The notes beneath the pieces were generated by a model. It was not told the origin of the DNA and ran no database searches. It saw only the letters and a program-made list of their open reading frames with translations. The translations under genes and the position numbers were made by a program. From Hyphomicrobiales bacterium (lineage in GTDB: Bacteria > Pseudomonadota > Alphaproteobacteria > Rhizobiales > Rhizobiaceae): a stretch of 64,000 bases of DNA. The stretch's first letter is position 1, and each line of letters opens with the position of its first letter. This document shows positions 38,678 through 48,550 of this stretch, piece after piece. The stretch lies in contig UCHD01000004.1 of assembly GCA_900472175.1 (NCBI GenBank), positions 836,726 through 900,725 of the forward strand. Direction: 5' to 3'.

Positions 38678-39811
38678 CTAACCCAACAGCGAGCTTATGT
38701 CGTTCCAGGTGGCAAACACCATCAGCATAAGCACCATGGCAAAACCGATGCGGAACGCGACATCCTGTGTCCGTGGTCCCACCGGTTTTCCGCGAACGGC
38801 CTCCACCGCATAAAACATCAGGTGGCCGCCATCAAGTACAGGAACCGGCATTAGGTTAAGAAGTCCAATGGAAACTGACAGGACCGCCGCCAGCTGCAAA
38901 ACGGCGGCGACGCCGATCGTCGCCATCTGGCCTGAAGCCTGGGCAACGCGGATCGGGCCACCCAGCTGATCGGCCTTCATCCGGCCGGTTACGAGGTTGG
39001 CCAGATAATTGAAGGTGCCGGTGACGATGTGCCAGCTTTCGACGGCACCCTGCCCCACGGCTTCGATCGGACCAAAGGTCTCCAGGCGGAAATTGCCGGT
39101 TTCCTGATTCGTCAGGATGCCGATAATGCCGAGTTCCATCTTGTTGCCGAACTGATCGGTGATCTCGGTGCGCTGCGGCACCATCGGCAGATCCAGCAAT
39201 TCGTCCTTGCGTTTGATCTGGATGGTGATCGGCGTTTCCGGACGGATGCTGACGTAGCGGCGCACATCGTCGAATGTGGTCACATGGGTGCCATCAATCG
39301 CCACAAGCAGGTCGCCCGGCAACACGCCTGCCTTGGCGGCGGCACTGTTTTCCTTGACTTCGGCGACGACCGGATCGGCGATCGGCTTGCCATAGACCGT
39401 AAACAGCACCGCGAAGATGGCAATCGCCAGGATGAAATTGGCAATCGGCCCGGCGGCCACCGTTGCGGCCCGCTTCCAGAGCTTGGCTCCAAGGAACGTG
39501 CGATCACGATCCTCGGCTGAATATTGTTCTAGCTTGCTGTAATCCGGGATACTCGCAGCATCCTCGTCGCCGAAGAATTTCACGTAGCCGCCGAGCGGAA
39601 TGGCGCAGAACTTCCAGCGTGTTCCCTGCTTGTCGGTGTACCCAAACAGTTCCGGCCCAAAGCCGACGGAAAAGGCAAGGATGCGAATACCGGACCAGCG
39701 GCCGACGAGATAGTGTCCCATTTCGTGCACGAAGACGAGCAGCGTCAGCACCAGCAGGAACGGCACGATATAGCCGGCAATCAGTTGAAGCGTATCGGCC
39801 AGGTAAGCCAT
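38678..39811 (-). CDS. rseP: RIP metalloprotease RseP (site-2 protease)
   Basis: RseP cleaves transmembrane anti-sigma factors and leftover signal peptides within the inner membrane. The 377 residues include the zinc-binding HEMGH (29-33) in the first helix and a periplasmic PDZ domain (about 130-220, with GVLPGDLLVAIDGTHVTTFDD). The C-terminal NLMPVPVLDGGHL motif supplies the third metal ligand. GAGG is five bases ahead of the ATG at 39811. It lies between cdsA and bamA. A 249-base gap before bamA should hold the bamA promoter; I recognise no clear element in it. Confidence 0.96.
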   Translation of the reverse strand: MAYLADTLQLIAGYIVPFLLVLTLLVFVHEMGHYLVGRWSGIRILAFSVGFGPELFGYTDKQGTRWKFCAIPLGGYVKFFGDEDAASIPDYSKLEQYSAEDRDRTFLGAKLWKRAATVAAGPIANFILAIAIFAVLFTVYGKPIADPVVAEVKENSAAAKAGVLPGDLLVAIDGTHVTTFDDVRRYVSIRPETPITIQIKRKDELLDLPMVPQRTEITDQFGNKMELGIIGILTNQETGNFRLETFGPIEAVGQGAVESWHIVTGTFNYLANLVTGRMKADQLGGPIRVAQASGQMATIGVAAVLQLAAVLSVSIGLLNLMPVPVLDGGHLMFYAVEAVRGKPVGPRTQDVAFRIGFAMVLMLMVFATWNDISSLLG

Positions 39812-39839
39812 AGAGTCCTCGATCAGGTATGCTGGCGTT

Positions 39840-40673
39840 TTACGGCGCCAGCAGGATTGCCCCCAGGGGCACGTTCTGTCCGCCAGTGGACACGACTTGC
39901 ACCAGAGCAATCAAAAGCGCGGCAAAACAGGCAAAAACAAGTCCATCGACACGGTCCATAACGCCGCCATGCCCAGGAATAAGCTTGCTCGAATCCTTCA
40001 CGCCAAACCGGCGCTTGATATAGGATTCGAACAGATCGCCGATCTGGCTGGACACCGAAAGCGCCAATGCCAGGAGCGGAATGCGCGCATCGTTCAGCGA
40101 AAAATAGCTCATGAACACCGCAACGCCCGCGACGACGCCGCAAACCGTACCACCGATCGCACCGGACCAGGTTTTTCCGGGCGAAATCCGTGGCGCCAGC
40201 TTCGGACCGCCGATCGCCCGGCCGGTGAAATAAGCGAGAATGTCTGTTGCCCAGACCACGGCAAAGATGAAGACCATGGCAATCAGGCCGATATCGGCCT
40301 CGCCACGGATGGCCGAGAGCGAAATCCCCGTCAGACCGGCATAGACGATGCCGCCCGGCAGCCACCAGGTCCCGTTGCGAAAAAACACCCAGAGCGCTGC
40401 GATGGCGGCAAACCCGGCCAGAACAAGCAGCGTGACATGAGCGCCATCGAACAGAATGAGGGCGGCGATCACCGCCTGAGACAGCCAGCCGAAAGCGTTG
40501 GCCTGAAAATCACGCTCGGCAAGCCGGGTGATCGTTGACCATTCGTAATAGACGAGCAAGGCGATGCCGGCGGACAGAAGTTCAAAGACGGTCCCGCCGG
40601 CCCAGGTCGCGCCCAAGGTGATGCCAGCAAGAATGATGCCGGAGATGATACGCAGCCGCAATTCGCTCTGCAT
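39840..40673 (-). CDS. cdsA: Phosphatidate cytidylyltransferase
   Basis: CdsA makes CDP-diacylglycerol from phosphatidate and CTP, the branch point for all phospholipids. The 277-residue integral membrane protein has about eight hydrophobic helices. The family signature near the C-terminus is KDSSKLIPGHGGVMDRVDGL. The ATG at 40673 shares one base with the uppS stop codon (TGATG), so the two are translationally coupled. The frame extending to 40781 is uppS shadow. Confidence 0.96.
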   Translation of the reverse strand: MQSELRLRIISGIILAGITLGATWAGGTVFELLSAGIALLVYYEWSTITRLAERDFQANAFGWLSQAVIAALILFDGAHVTLLVLAGFAAIAALWVFFRNGTWWLPGGIVYAGLTGISLSAIRGEADIGLIAMVFIFAVVWATDILAYFTGRAIGGPKLAPRISPGKTWSGAIGGTVCGVVAGVAVFMSYFSLNDARIPLLALALSVSSQIGDLFESYIKRRFGVKDSSKLIPGHGGVMDRVDGLVFACFAALLIALVQVVSTGGQNVPLGAILLAP

Positions 40674-41416
40674 CAGGAACCAACCGCAAGCGTCGGCTGC
40701 GACAGACCGCCGAACCGGCGTTCCCGTCCGGCATAGGTTTTCAGCGCATTGAGGAAAGTTTCGCGGTTGAAATCCGGCCACAACTCAGGAACGAACAGCA
40801 ATTCTGAATAAGCAGCCTGCCAGAGCAGGAAGTTCGACAACCGCTCCTCACCGCTGGTGCGCAGAACGAGATCGGGATCAGGGATACCGGCTGTATCGAG
40901 CTTGCTGGCGATGCGCTCCGGCGTGATCTGATCGGCTGTCAGGCGCCCTTGAGCAACGTCAACCGCCAAAGCCTGCATGGCGCGGGTCATTTCATCGCGG
41001 GAACCGTAGTTGAAGGCGATAACCAGTGTGATACCCGTGTTGTTGCGCGTCGTATCCTCTGCTTCAAGAAGCAGAGGCAGGATATCGCCGCGGAGATTGT
41101 TCTTGTCGCCGATCACCCGGATGCGGACGTTCTGGTGGTGCAGATCGGCCAGGTCACGCCGGATAAAGGCCTTCAGCAGGCCCATCAAGTCGGAAACTTC
41201 GGCTTCCGGCCTGCTCCAGTTCTCCGACGAGAAAGCAAAGAGCGTCAGATAGCGGATACCGACCTCGCCGGCCGTGCGAACGGCCTCGCGCACGGCTTCC
41301 ACGCCCTTGCGGTGCCCCATCGTCCGCGGCAGTCCGCGCGAATTGGCCCAGCGTCCGTTGCCATCCATGATGATGGCAACGTGCGTGGGGACATTTCTTG
41401 GCAATGGATTCGACAT
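40673..41416 (-). CDS. uppS: Undecaprenyl diphosphate synthase
   Basis: UppS adds isoprene units in cis to farnesyl diphosphate to make the C55 carrier for peptidoglycan and O-antigen. The 247-residue protein has the catalytic [13 protein letters not shown] (Asp18) at the N-terminus, the [11 protein letters not shown] helix, and [13 protein letters not shown]. Near the C-terminus are [19 protein letters not shown] and the final ELWPDFN segment. Complete and normal length. It lies between frr (37-base gap) and cdsA. Confidence 0.97.
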   Translation of the reverse strand: MSNPLPRNVPTHVAIIMDGNGRWANSRGLPRTMGHRKGVEAVREAVRTAGEVGIRYLTLFAFSSENWSRPEAEVSDLMGLLKAFIRRDLADLHHQNVRIRVIGDKNNLRGDILPLLLEAEDTTRNNTGITLVIAFNYGSRDEMTRAMQALAVDVAQGRLTADQITPERIASKLDTAGIPDPDLVLRTSGEERLSNFLLWQAAYSELLFVPELWPDFNRETFLNALKTYAGRERRFGGLSQPTLAVGS

Positions 41417-41453
41417 TAGCGGTCCGAAAAACAGAGACTCGGAAAAAGACAGA

Positions 41454-42014
41454 CTAGACCTGCATGATTTCCTTTTCCTTCTCGCCGAGCAAGCGGTCGA
41501 TGTCGGAAATCATCTCATCTGTCATCTTCTGAACCCTTTCGGACTGGCTTCTGCTGACATCCTGGCCGATGTCGCCGTCCTTTTCGGCTTTTTTCAGGCT
41601 ATCCATGCCATCGCGGCGCACATTGCGCACGGCGACCTTGGCCTTTTCGCTATAGTCATGCGCAACCTTCACCAGCGACTTGCGGCGTTCTTCGTTCAGT
41701 TCCGGCAGCGGGATGCGCAGATTCTGACCGTCAACAATCGGGTTGAGACCGAGATTCGATTCGCGGATGGCGCGATCGACGGCATTGACCATCGACTTGT
41801 CCCAGATCGAAACGCCGAGCATACGGGCCTCTGGCACCGTGATGTTGGCAACCTGGTTCAGCGGTACACGCGAACCATAGGCCTCGACCATGACCGGATC
41901 GAGCACGTTGGCCGATGCCCGGCCTGTGCGCAGCGATGCGATATCGCTCTTGAACGCGGCGATAGCACCATCCATGCGGCGCTTCAGGTCACTCAGGTCA
42001 ATACCGTCACTCAT
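41454..42014 (-). CDS. frr: Ribosome recycling factor
   Basis: RRF, with EF-G, splits post-termination ribosomes. The 186-residue protein is the expected length. It shows the three-helix bundle domain with [20 protein letters not shown] and [13 protein letters not shown], and ends in the long C-terminal helix with [24 protein letters not shown] lies eight bases before the ATG. It is 50 bases after pyrH in the conserved rpsB-tsf-pyrH-frr order. Confidence 0.98.
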   Translation of the reverse strand: MSDGIDLSDLKRRMDGAIAAFKSDIASLRTGRASANVLDPVMVEAYGSRVPLNQVANITVPEARMLGVSIWDKSMVNAVDRAIRESNLGLNPIVDGQNLRIPLPELNEERRKSLVKVAHDYSEKAKVAVRNVRRDGMDSLKKAEKDGDIGQDVSRSQSERVQKMTDEMISDIDRLLGEKEKEIMQV

Positions 42015-42064
42015 GGATCAAACTCCCGTTTATCGCGGCGGCCATGCGGCCGCCCTTTGACTGC

Positions 42065-42787
42065 TCAATTGTCGGTTACGATGGTCGCCCGGCCGCCGCC
42101 GGTCAAGATTTCCGCAAACCCGCCCTTCTCGTGAATCGAGAAGACGATGATCGGAATGCTGTTTTCACGCGCCAGCGCCACGGCGGCAATGTCCATGACG
42201 GCCAGCCCCTTCTGCAGGACTTCGCTATGCGTCAGTCGGTCGAAGCGGGTGGCCGTCGGATCCTTCTTCGGATCGGCGGTATAGATGCCATCGACCTGTG
42301 TCCCCTTGAAGATCGCTTCAGCGCCCATTTCGGCAGCGCGCAGGGCGGCGGCAGAATCGGTGGTGAAGAACGGATTACCCGTACCGCCGGCAAAGATCAC
42401 CACGCGGCCTTGCGACAGGTGAAACAGCGTGGCGCGCTGTGAAAAACTCTCGCAGATCTCCGGCATGGCAATGGCGGAGAGAACGACCGTATCGACATCG
42501 AGCTTACGCAGCGAGGTCGCCAGCGCCAGCGCGTTGATGATGGTCGCCAGCATGCCCATGTGGTCGCCGGTGACCCGGTCACCACCCTTAGAGGCAACCG
42601 CGACGCCGCGAAAAATGTTTCCGCCGCCGACGACGACGCCAACTTCGACGCCCATGGCGCGGGCTTCGGCGATATCCGAAGCAATCCGGTCAGCGACCGC
42701 AACATCGATCCCGAACCCCTGGTTGCCCATCAGCGCTTCGCCCGAAGCTTTCAGCAGCACACGTTTATAGAGAGGTTCGGCCGACAT
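42065..42787 (-). CDS. pyrH: Uridylate kinase (UMP kinase)
   Basis: PyrH phosphorylates UMP to UDP and is essential for pyrimidine nucleotide supply. The 240-residue amino-acid-kinase-fold protein shows VLLKASGEALMG at the N-terminus, GVVVGGGNIFRGV, and DHMGMLATIINALAL. The GTGNPFFTTDSAAALRAAEM segment provides nucleotide binding. It follows tsf by 210 bases in which I see no gene and no clear terminator, so co-transcription is possible. Confidence 0.98.
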   Translation of the reverse strand: MSAEPLYKRVLLKASGEALMGNQGFGIDVAVADRIASDIAEARAMGVEVGVVVGGGNIFRGVAVASKGGDRVTGDHMGMLATIINALALATSLRKLDVDTVVLSAIAMPEICESFSQRATLFHLSQGRVVIFAGGTGNPFFTTDSAAALRAAEMGAEAIFKGTQVDGIYTADPKKDPTATRFDRLTHSEVLQKGLAVMDIAAVALARENSIPIIVFSIHEKGGFAEILTGGGRATIVTDN

Positions 42788-42997
42788 CGTCACTCCTGTC
42801 CAAGAAGGCACACATGCGAGATGGTGCATAAAACTGGTCTATTCACCCCAGCGCGGCCGATATCATCCGGATGATCCCCGAAGGAGCCTGCGCCAATGTG
42901 ATGATGATGCCGGATACACGAAGGGCACCGCGTTGTCACGCGATGCCCCGGATGTTTCCCAACAAGGATGTCGGTTTTCCCAATCAGGATGAAAAAA

Positions 42998-43924
42998 TCA
43001 ACCCTTGGCGACGGCTGCAACTTCAGCTGCGAAGTCGCTTTCTTCCTTTTCGACGCCTTCGCCGAGCAGCAGGCGAGCCATGCCGACAACTTCGATCGGA
43101 GCGCCAACAGTCTTTTCAGCTTCCTTGACGGCAGCTTCGACAGTCAGGTCAGGGTTCATCACGAAAGCCTGCGACAGAAGAGCGACTTCTTCGAAGAACT
43201 TGCGCATACGGCCTTCGACCATCTTTTCGATGATGGCTTCCGGCTTGCCGGATTCGCGGGCCTGCTCGATGAAGATGTTGCGTTCGCGCTCAGCGACCGA
43301 AGCGTCAACTTCCGTCGAGCGGATTGCCAGCGGGTTGGTCGCTGCAATGTGCATGGCAACCTGGCGGCCGATGGCGTTCAGCGCATCCTTGTCGCCGGTC
43401 GACTTCAGCGCGACGAGAACGCCGAGCTTGCCGAGGCCGTCCGCAACCGAATTGTGGATGTAGGTGGCAACAACACCGTCTTCGACCGACAGCAGGGCCG
43501 AACGGCGCAGAGCCATGTTCTCGCCGATCGTTGCGATCGCGTCGGTGATGCTTTCAGCGACCGACTTGCCGGTTGCCGGATAGGTGGTTGCGCTGATGGT
43601 CTCGACGGAACCGTCGGTACCGACAGCAACAGCTGCAACGCCACGAACCAGATCCTGGAAGGCATCGTTACGGGCAACGAAGTCGGTTTCGGAGTTCAGC
43701 TCGATGACAACAGCCTTGGTGCCGCTGCTGGCGATGCCGACGAGGCCTTCAGCTGCTGCACGGCCAGACTTCTTGTCAGCCTTGGCGATGCCCTTGGCGC
43801 GCAGCCAGTCGATCGCGGCTTCCATGTCGCCATTGGTTTCGCCGAGGGCCTTCTTGCAATCCATCATGCCTGCGCCGGTCTTTTCGCGCAGTTCCTTCAC
43901 CATTGCTGCAGTAATAGTGCTCAT
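42998..43924 (-). CDS. tsf: Translation elongation factor Ts
   Basis: EF-Ts is the nucleotide exchange factor for EF-Tu. The 308-residue protein begins with the UBA-like domain and the signature [19 protein letters not shown]. Two core domains then contain [14 protein letters not shown] and [10 protein letters not shown], with a coiled-coil insert. GAGG precedes the ATG at 43924 by eight bases; a frame to 44098 is non-conserved. It is second in the rpsB-tsf pair. Confidence 0.98.
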   Translation of the reverse strand: MSTITAAMVKELREKTGAGMMDCKKALGETNGDMEAAIDWLRAKGIAKADKKSGRAAAEGLVGIASSGTKAVVIELNSETDFVARNDAFQDLVRGVAAVAVGTDGSVETISATTYPATGKSVAESITDAIATIGENMALRRSALLSVEDGVVATYIHNSVADGLGKLGVLVALKSTGDKDALNAIGRQVAMHIAATNPLAIRSTEVDASVAERERNIFIEQARESGKPEAIIEKMVEGRMRKFFEEVALLSQAFVMNPDLTVEAAVKEAEKTVGAPIEVVGMARLLLGEGVEKEESDFAAEVAAVAKG

Positions 43925-44098
43925 CTTTTTTGCCTCTTCGTTTTGTTCGGCTGGCGCGCTGCCAGAAAGCCGGCGCGATACCAGGAGGATGTGGCAGGGC
44001 ATGACCCCTGAATGTGACATCGTGATGAAAGGGTCCATCACGGTGGTAGGCATCGTGGCGACCAGCGCCTCATGGGCCGGTTCGATGCAAAAGAACAA

Positions 44099-44128
44099 GG
44101 CCGTTCACTTTTTCAGTCGTAAACGGCC
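44099..44128 (-). terminator. Hairpin between rpsB and tsf, possible attenuator
   Basis: A 7-bp arm GGCCGTT (44099-44105) pairs with AACGGCC (44122-44128), with partial extension inward and a T-rich tract after it on the minus strand. It lies in the 256-base rpsB-tsf gap. By analogy with the partial terminator in the E. coli rpsB-tsf operon it may tune tsf expression. The U-tract is imperfect. Confidence 0.45.
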
Positions 44129-44180
44129 TCGTCCTGATCTTTTCTAAAGGAGCGACGGTGTTACCCGCCGTCCCGCCTTA

Positions 44181-44948
44181 TCAGGCTTCAGCGGCTTCTT
44201 CGAGAGCCGGCTCAAGCGGCAGATCGGAAGAGGCACCGAGGTCACGGCCCGACGAGCTCTGCTGACGGGCAATGCCGTCGAGTGCTGCACGCGAGATCAG
44301 ATCGCAGTAAAGCGAGATCGCACGCGAAGCGTCGTCGTTGCCGGGGATCGGGAAGTCGATACGGTCCGGATCGCAGTTCGAATCGATGATCGCAACAACC
44401 GGGATGCCGAGACGCTTTGCTTCGTCGATGGCAATCGATTCCTTGTTGGTGTCGATGATGAACATCAGGTCCGGCACGCCGCCCATATCGCGGATACCGC
44501 CGAGTGCGCGGTTCAGCTTTTCGCGTTCGCGCTCGAGGTTCAGGCGTTCCTTCTTGGAATAGCCCGAGCCTTCCGAAGCGAGGATTTCGTCGAGCTTGCG
44601 CAGGCGCTGGATCGAGTTCGAAATCGTCTTCCAGTTGGTCATCATGCCGCCGAGCCAACGAGCATTGACGTAATACTGGGCCGAACGCTTGGCAGCGTCA
44701 GCGATGATTTCGGATGCCTGGCGCTTGGTGCCGACGAACAGAACGCGGCCGCCCTTGGCTACCGTGTCGCTGACAACCTGCAGCGCGCGCGAGAGCAACG
44801 GAACGGTCTGTGCGAGGTCGATGATGTGAACGTTCGAACGATCGCCGAAGATGTACGGCTTCATTTTCGGGTTCCAGCGGTGAGTCTGGTGACCGAAGTG
44901 AACGCCAGCTTCCAGAAGCTGACGCATGCTAAAATCAGGCAATGCCAT
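44181..44948 (-). CDS. rpsB: 30S ribosomal protein S2
   Basis: S2 sits at the head-platform junction of the small subunit and is needed for S1 binding. The 255-residue protein has [20 protein letters not shown] at the start, [21 protein letters not shown], and the [20 protein letters not shown] segment. It has an acidic C-terminal tail ending EEAAEA. GGAG lies seven bases before the ATG at 44948. A frame to 45011 has no such support. Confidence 0.98.
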   Translation of the reverse strand: MALPDFSMRQLLEAGVHFGHQTHRWNPKMKPYIFGDRSNVHIIDLAQTVPLLSRALQVVSDTVAKGGRVLFVGTKRQASEIIADAAKRSAQYYVNARWLGGMMTNWKTISNSIQRLRKLDEILASEGSGYSKKERLNLEREREKLNRALGGIRDMGGVPDLMFIIDTNKESIAIDEAKRLGIPVVAIIDSNCDPDRIDFPIPGNDDASRAISLYCDLISRAALDGIARQQSSSGRDLGASSDLPLEPALEEAAEA

Positions 44949-45072
44949 GCCTTTTCTCCTTTTCCGGTTGAACCTCCGCAAGGCAAACAGCACTTTCTTC
45001 GAAAGCGCCACCGGGTGGAACTGCCCGGATTTCTCCCGGACGGTCCCAAACCTTACGTGTGGAATGCGCTGC

Positions 45073-45101
45073 CCTTACCCTCTGCCAGCCGACAAATCAA
45101 G
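45073..45101 (-). promoter_or_regulatory. Candidate rpsB promoter
   Basis: On the minus strand CTTGAT (45101-45096) and GTAAGG (45078-45073) are spaced by 17 bases. The first box is close to the rhizobial -35 consensus; the second is a poor -10. If used, it gives an rpsB leader of roughly 115-120 bases, long enough for S2 autoregulation as known in E. coli. Confidence 0.35.
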
Positions 45102-45139
45102 GGCTAGGGTAAAAAAATGCAACGGGCAGGCTCTGACGC

Positions 45140-45967
45140 CTACTTGCACTTTTCCTGCTTGAAGACTTCCAGGTTGGCAAGTTTACCCGTCAGGACGAAA
45201 TCGCCGTAATCCATGGTCAGGTCACGCGTGATGCCGTTTTCATAGAGCTTGAACTCCATGCGGTAGATCGGCAGGGCGTCACCGGTCGCGTTGTCGTTGA
45301 AATAGGAGATGGTTACCGGCCAATAGGGTTTCGCCGCCATGGCGCTCGCCTTGTCAGCGTCAGTGTCACCTGGGGCAACCTTTTGCGGCTTGCCGATCAT
45401 GGTGGTGGTGATCAACGTCTTGTCACCCGCATCGGAGCCGTCGAAGATGCGCGATTCAAACATCGTCTCGCCCTTCTTGGCCCGGTCGATAACATCGAGC
45501 ATGTGCTCGGTCGGAAACAGCCCCTGGGCAAGATCGACCTTGCGCTTGTCCGGCGACGTCAGATCAACGGTCAGCCCCTGCTTGGCCTCGTGGGCGGAGC
45601 CGCGCACTTCCTTGTCAAGCTTCTCGTCGGTGAACGAGCGCGTCAAGAAGCGGAAGTTTCCGTTCTTCAGGTCCTCGTAGGTGGTCGTCTGCTGGTCTGT
45701 CAGCTTTACCTCGTCACCAGTATCGACCTTGGTCACGAACCGGAAGCTGACAGTATAGCCCTCGCAGGCCGAGCCATTGAATTCATAAACCATACGGCCG
45801 TACATTCCGGAAATTCCGGAGCGTTCCGAAGCGTCTTTCAGCTCAAGATCATAGACTGCACGGTGAGGCACCAGGATGTTGGCTGACGCAGCGGAAGCGC
45901 CGCCGACCGTCACACCCGATAAACACGCCCATGCCAGAATGACAGAGGCAAAGCTTGAACGAAACAT
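45140..45967 (-). CDS. eipB: EipB-family cell-envelope integrity protein (DUF1849)
   Basis: EipB of Brucella is a periplasmic beta-spiral protein needed for envelope integrity and stress survival. The 275-residue precursor has a signal peptide (cleaved near SAASA, about residue 29) and then ILVPHRAVYDLELKDASERS, the family opening. It has one internal cysteine (68, SACEGYTV) and one near the end (274, EKCK), matching the conserved disulfide described for EipB. GGAGG is six bases before the ATG; the longer frame to 46033 is unsupported. It stands downstream-facing beside rpsB and is divergent from ridA. Its molecular activity is unknown. Confidence 0.9.
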   Translation of the reverse strand: MFRSSFASVILAWACLSGVTVGGASAASANILVPHRAVYDLELKDASERSGISGMYGRMVYEFNGSACEGYTVSFRFVTKVDTGDEVKLTDQQTTTYEDLKNGNFRFLTRSFTDEKLDKEVRGSAHEAKQGLTVDLTSPDKRKVDLAQGLFPTEHMLDVIDRAKKGETMFESRIFDGSDAGDKTLITTTMIGKPQKVAPGDTDADKASAMAAKPYWPVTISYFNDNATGDALPIYRMEFKLYENGITRDLTMDYGDFVLTGKLANLEVFKQEKCK

Positions 45968-46121
45968 CCGTTTCCTCCTGTTGGATTCGCGACCGATGCT
46001 ATAAGAACACATCGGGCAAAAGCGAGGCATCAATGTTCGAGATGCGGTATTTTACCACTTCATGAAACATGCTGTGCATGCAGCATTTGACGACAAAACA
46101 CAACAATGACCGGAGTTATCC

Positions 46122-46589
46122 ATGTCTGCAGAGATCGAAGCACGCATCAAGGAACTGGGAATCACATTGCCGCACGCAGCAGCACCTGCCGCCAATTATG
46201 TTCCCTACGTCATCAGCGGATCGCATCTTTATATCTCCGGCCAGCTACCGATGGAAAATGGTAAGGTCGCGATCATCGGTCACCTCGGCGATGACGTCGA
46301 TGTTGCCACTGGCCAGCGCGCCGCAGAACTCTGCGCCATCAACATTTTGGCCCAGGCCAAGGCAGCGTTGGGTGGCGACCTCGCGCGCATTCGCCGCATC
46401 GTCAAGCTCAACGGTTTTATCGCCTCCAAACCGACCTTTATCGAACAGCACCTGGTCATGAATGGCGCTTCCAACCTGATCGCCAAGGTTCTGGGCGACG
46501 CCGGTATCCACGCGCGCGCCGCTGTCGGCATGGCCTCCCTGCCCTTCAATGCCGCCGTCGAAATCGACGCCGTGATCGAAATCGCCTGA
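46122..46589 (+). CDS. RidA/YjgF/YER057c-family enamine deaminase-like protein
   Basis: RidA-family proteins hydrolyse reactive enamine/imine intermediates, but many paralogues have other or unknown roles. The 155-residue protein is the longer subgroup (E. coli RidA is 128). It contains NYVPYVISGSHLYISGQLPM and the C-terminal segment ARAAVGMASLPFNAAVEIDA, where the family places its substrate-binding Arg and terminal Glu. It starts a plus-strand run with the glycerophosphodiesterase, GNAT and HIT genes. GGAG lies about six bases before the ATG. Confidence 0.9.
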   Translation: MSAEIEARIKELGITLPHAAAPAANYVPYVISGSHLYISGQLPMENGKVAIIGHLGDDVDVATGQRAAELCAINILAQAKAALGGDLARIRRIVKLNGFIASKPTFIEQHLVMNGASNLIAKVLGDAGIHARAAVGMASLPFNAAVEIDAVIEIA

Positions 46590-46603
46590 GCGGAAGAGTA
46601 TCC

Positions 46604-47329
46604 ATGAAAGATCTGTCCTGGCTAACGGCGCAACCGGTCGCTCATCGCGGCTATCACGACATGAACCACGCCATCTGGGAAAACACGCTTTCAGCGTTTT
46701 CCCGCGCGGCCGAAAACGGCTTCGCCATCGAGTGCGACCTGCAATACACGGCTGACAGCGTGCCCGTTGTTTTCCATGACGACGACATGCAACGGCTTTG
46801 CGGCATCAAGGGCGATATCCGGGAAAAGACCGCCGGCGAACTTGGCCTCATTGCTATCGGTGGCACCGCCGACAAGATCCCAACACTCGGGCAGCTTCTG
46901 AGACTGGTCAAGGGCCGGGTTCCGATCGTGCTTGAGCTGAAGGGGCGCCTCGGCGACGACGAAGGTTTTGCCGACGCCGTGCTCGAAACCCTGGAAAGCT
47001 ATGACGGCCCTGTTGCGCTGATGAGCTTCGATCATTGGCTGCTCAAGGACCTCAAGGCGCAGGACCCGCCCTACCCGATCGGCCTCACGGCTGGCGGCAA
47101 CCAGCCGGAGCAGTTTCGCGTTCACGAAGAAGCGATGCAGCTCGGGCTTGATTTCATTTCCTATTTCTATGGGGATTTGCCAAACTCGTTCGTCACCGAG
47201 CAGCGTTCTCTTGGCCGTGCGATTTTGACTTGGACCGTGCGGGACCATGCGGGCGTCGATCACACCTACGCCCACGCCGACCAGATGACATTCGAAGGAT
47301 TCGACCCGCGTGAAAGGCTTATCGCTTAA
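46604..47329 (+). CDS. Glycerophosphodiester phosphodiesterase
   Basis: GDPD enzymes cleave glycerophosphodiesters to sn-glycerol 3-phosphate and an alcohol. The 241-residue TIM-barrel protein has the expected catalytic and metal residues: His14-Arg15 in AHRGYHD, Glu43/Asp45 in AIECDLQYT, and His58 in VVFHDDD. No signal peptide is visible, so it is probably cytoplasmic, UgpQ-like. It lies 14 bases after the RidA-like gene and three bases before the GNAT gene, indicating an operon. Confidence 0.93.
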   Translation: MKDLSWLTAQPVAHRGYHDMNHAIWENTLSAFSRAAENGFAIECDLQYTADSVPVVFHDDDMQRLCGIKGDIREKTAGELGLIAIGGTADKIPTLGQLLRLVKGRVPIVLELKGRLGDDEGFADAVLETLESYDGPVALMSFDHWLLKDLKAQDPPYPIGLTAGGNQPEQFRVHEEAMQLGLDFISYFYGDLPNSFVTEQRSLGRAILTWTVRDHAGVDHTYAHADQMTFEGFDPRERLIA

Positions 47330-47332
47330 AGA

Positions 47333-48526
47333 ATGACCGGCGACGTCAAAATCCGCGTCGAGACGTCCTTTCAGGATATTTCGAAGGAAAGCTGGGACGG
47401 ATTGTCTGGGGCCGCCAAGGGGCAACCCGGCGGACTCTACAATCCATTCATTTCGCATGCCTATCTGTCGTCCCTCGAAGAATCCGGTTCGGCGACGGCG
47501 GATACCGGCTGGCTCGGCCAGCATTTACTGATGGAAGATGGCAAAGGCGGGTTTTCCGGCGCGCTGATCTGCTATCTCAAAAACCATAGCCAGGGCGAAT
47601 ATGTCTTCGATCACGGCTGGGCCGACGCTCTGGAGCGGTCCGGCGGGCGCTATTATCCAAAACTGCAATGTTCGGTTCCGTTCACTCCCGCCACCGGACC
47701 GCGGCTGCTGACTGCCACGACAGCTGACGTCACCCATGTTCGCGGTTCACTTGCCGCCGGTCTTCAGGAACTCGCCCGCCGTCACAATGTATCGTCTGCG
47801 CATGTGACATTCCTGCCAGAAGACGAAATTCCCACATTCGAACAGGCTGGGTTCCTGCACCGCACCGACCAGCAGTTCCATTTCCTCAATGAGGGCTATT
47901 CCTCTCATAGTGACTTTCTGGAAACGCTGGCATCACGAAAACGCAAGGCGCTAAAGAAGGAACGCCGCGCGGCACTTGAAGGCGGCATCAGTATCGACTG
48001 GCTGACCGGCAAGGATCTGACCGAGAGCGTCTGGGATCAATTCTTCTCGTTCTATATGGACACTGGCAGCCGCAAATGGGGCCGCCCCTATCTGACACGC
48101 AAATTCTATTCGCTGATCGGCGAGCGTATGGCCGACGACATCCTGCTTGTCATGGCCAGGCGCAACGGCAAATACATTGCCGGCGCCATCAACTTCATCG
48201 GCAGCGATGCGCTTTATGGCCGCCACTGGGGGGCCATGGAAGACCATCCCTTCCTGCATTTCGAGGTCTGCTATCATCAGGCCATCGATTTCGCCATTTC
48301 CAAAGGATTGAAGCGCGTCGAAGCCGGCGCCCAGGGCGAACACAAGCTGGCGCGCGGCTATCTGCCGGCAACCACGCACTCGGCGCATTTCATCGCCCAT
48401 CCCGGGTTAAGGCGCGCCGTTGCCGATTATCTCGAACGCGAGCGGCAGGAGGTGGAGCAGATGAGCGATATCCTGGCCGAACACAGCCCGTTCCGCAGAG
48501 GCGAACGGCAAGAGACCGACGACTGA
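47333..48526 (+). CDS. GNAT-superfamily/FemAB-like acyltransferase (DUF482 type)
   Basis: This 397-residue protein matches the broad family often labelled peptidoglycan biosynthesis/N-acetyltransferase (DUF482). The N-terminal half includes WDGLSGAAKGQPGGLYNPFI and SSAHVTFLPEDE. The C-terminal half has a GNAT-like core, with SRKRKALKKERRAALEGGIS and GRHWGAMEDHPFLHFEVCYH. The conserved EAGAQGEHKLARGYLP segment leads to the C-terminus. The true substrate is not known; a role in peptidoglycan or amide modification is only suggested by FemAB-type similarity. It starts three bases after the phosphodiesterase stop. Confidence 0.85.
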   Translation: MTGDVKIRVETSFQDISKESWDGLSGAAKGQPGGLYNPFISHAYLSSLEESGSATADTGWLGQHLLMEDGKGGFSGALICYLKNHSQGEYVFDHGWADALERSGGRYYPKLQCSVPFTPATGPRLLTATTADVTHVRGSLAAGLQELARRHNVSSAHVTFLPEDEIPTFEQAGFLHRTDQQFHFLNEGYSSHSDFLETLASRKRKALKKERRAALEGGISIDWLTGKDLTESVWDQFFSFYMDTGSRKWGRPYLTRKFYSLIGERMADDILLVMARRNGKYIAGAINFIGSDALYGRHWGAMEDHPFLHFEVCYHQAIDFAISKGLKRVEAGAQGEHKLARGYLPATTHSAHFIAHPGLRRAVADYLERERQEVEQMSDILAEHSPFRRGERQETDD

Positions 48527-48550
48527 TTGAGTTTTTGAGGAGACATGCAG

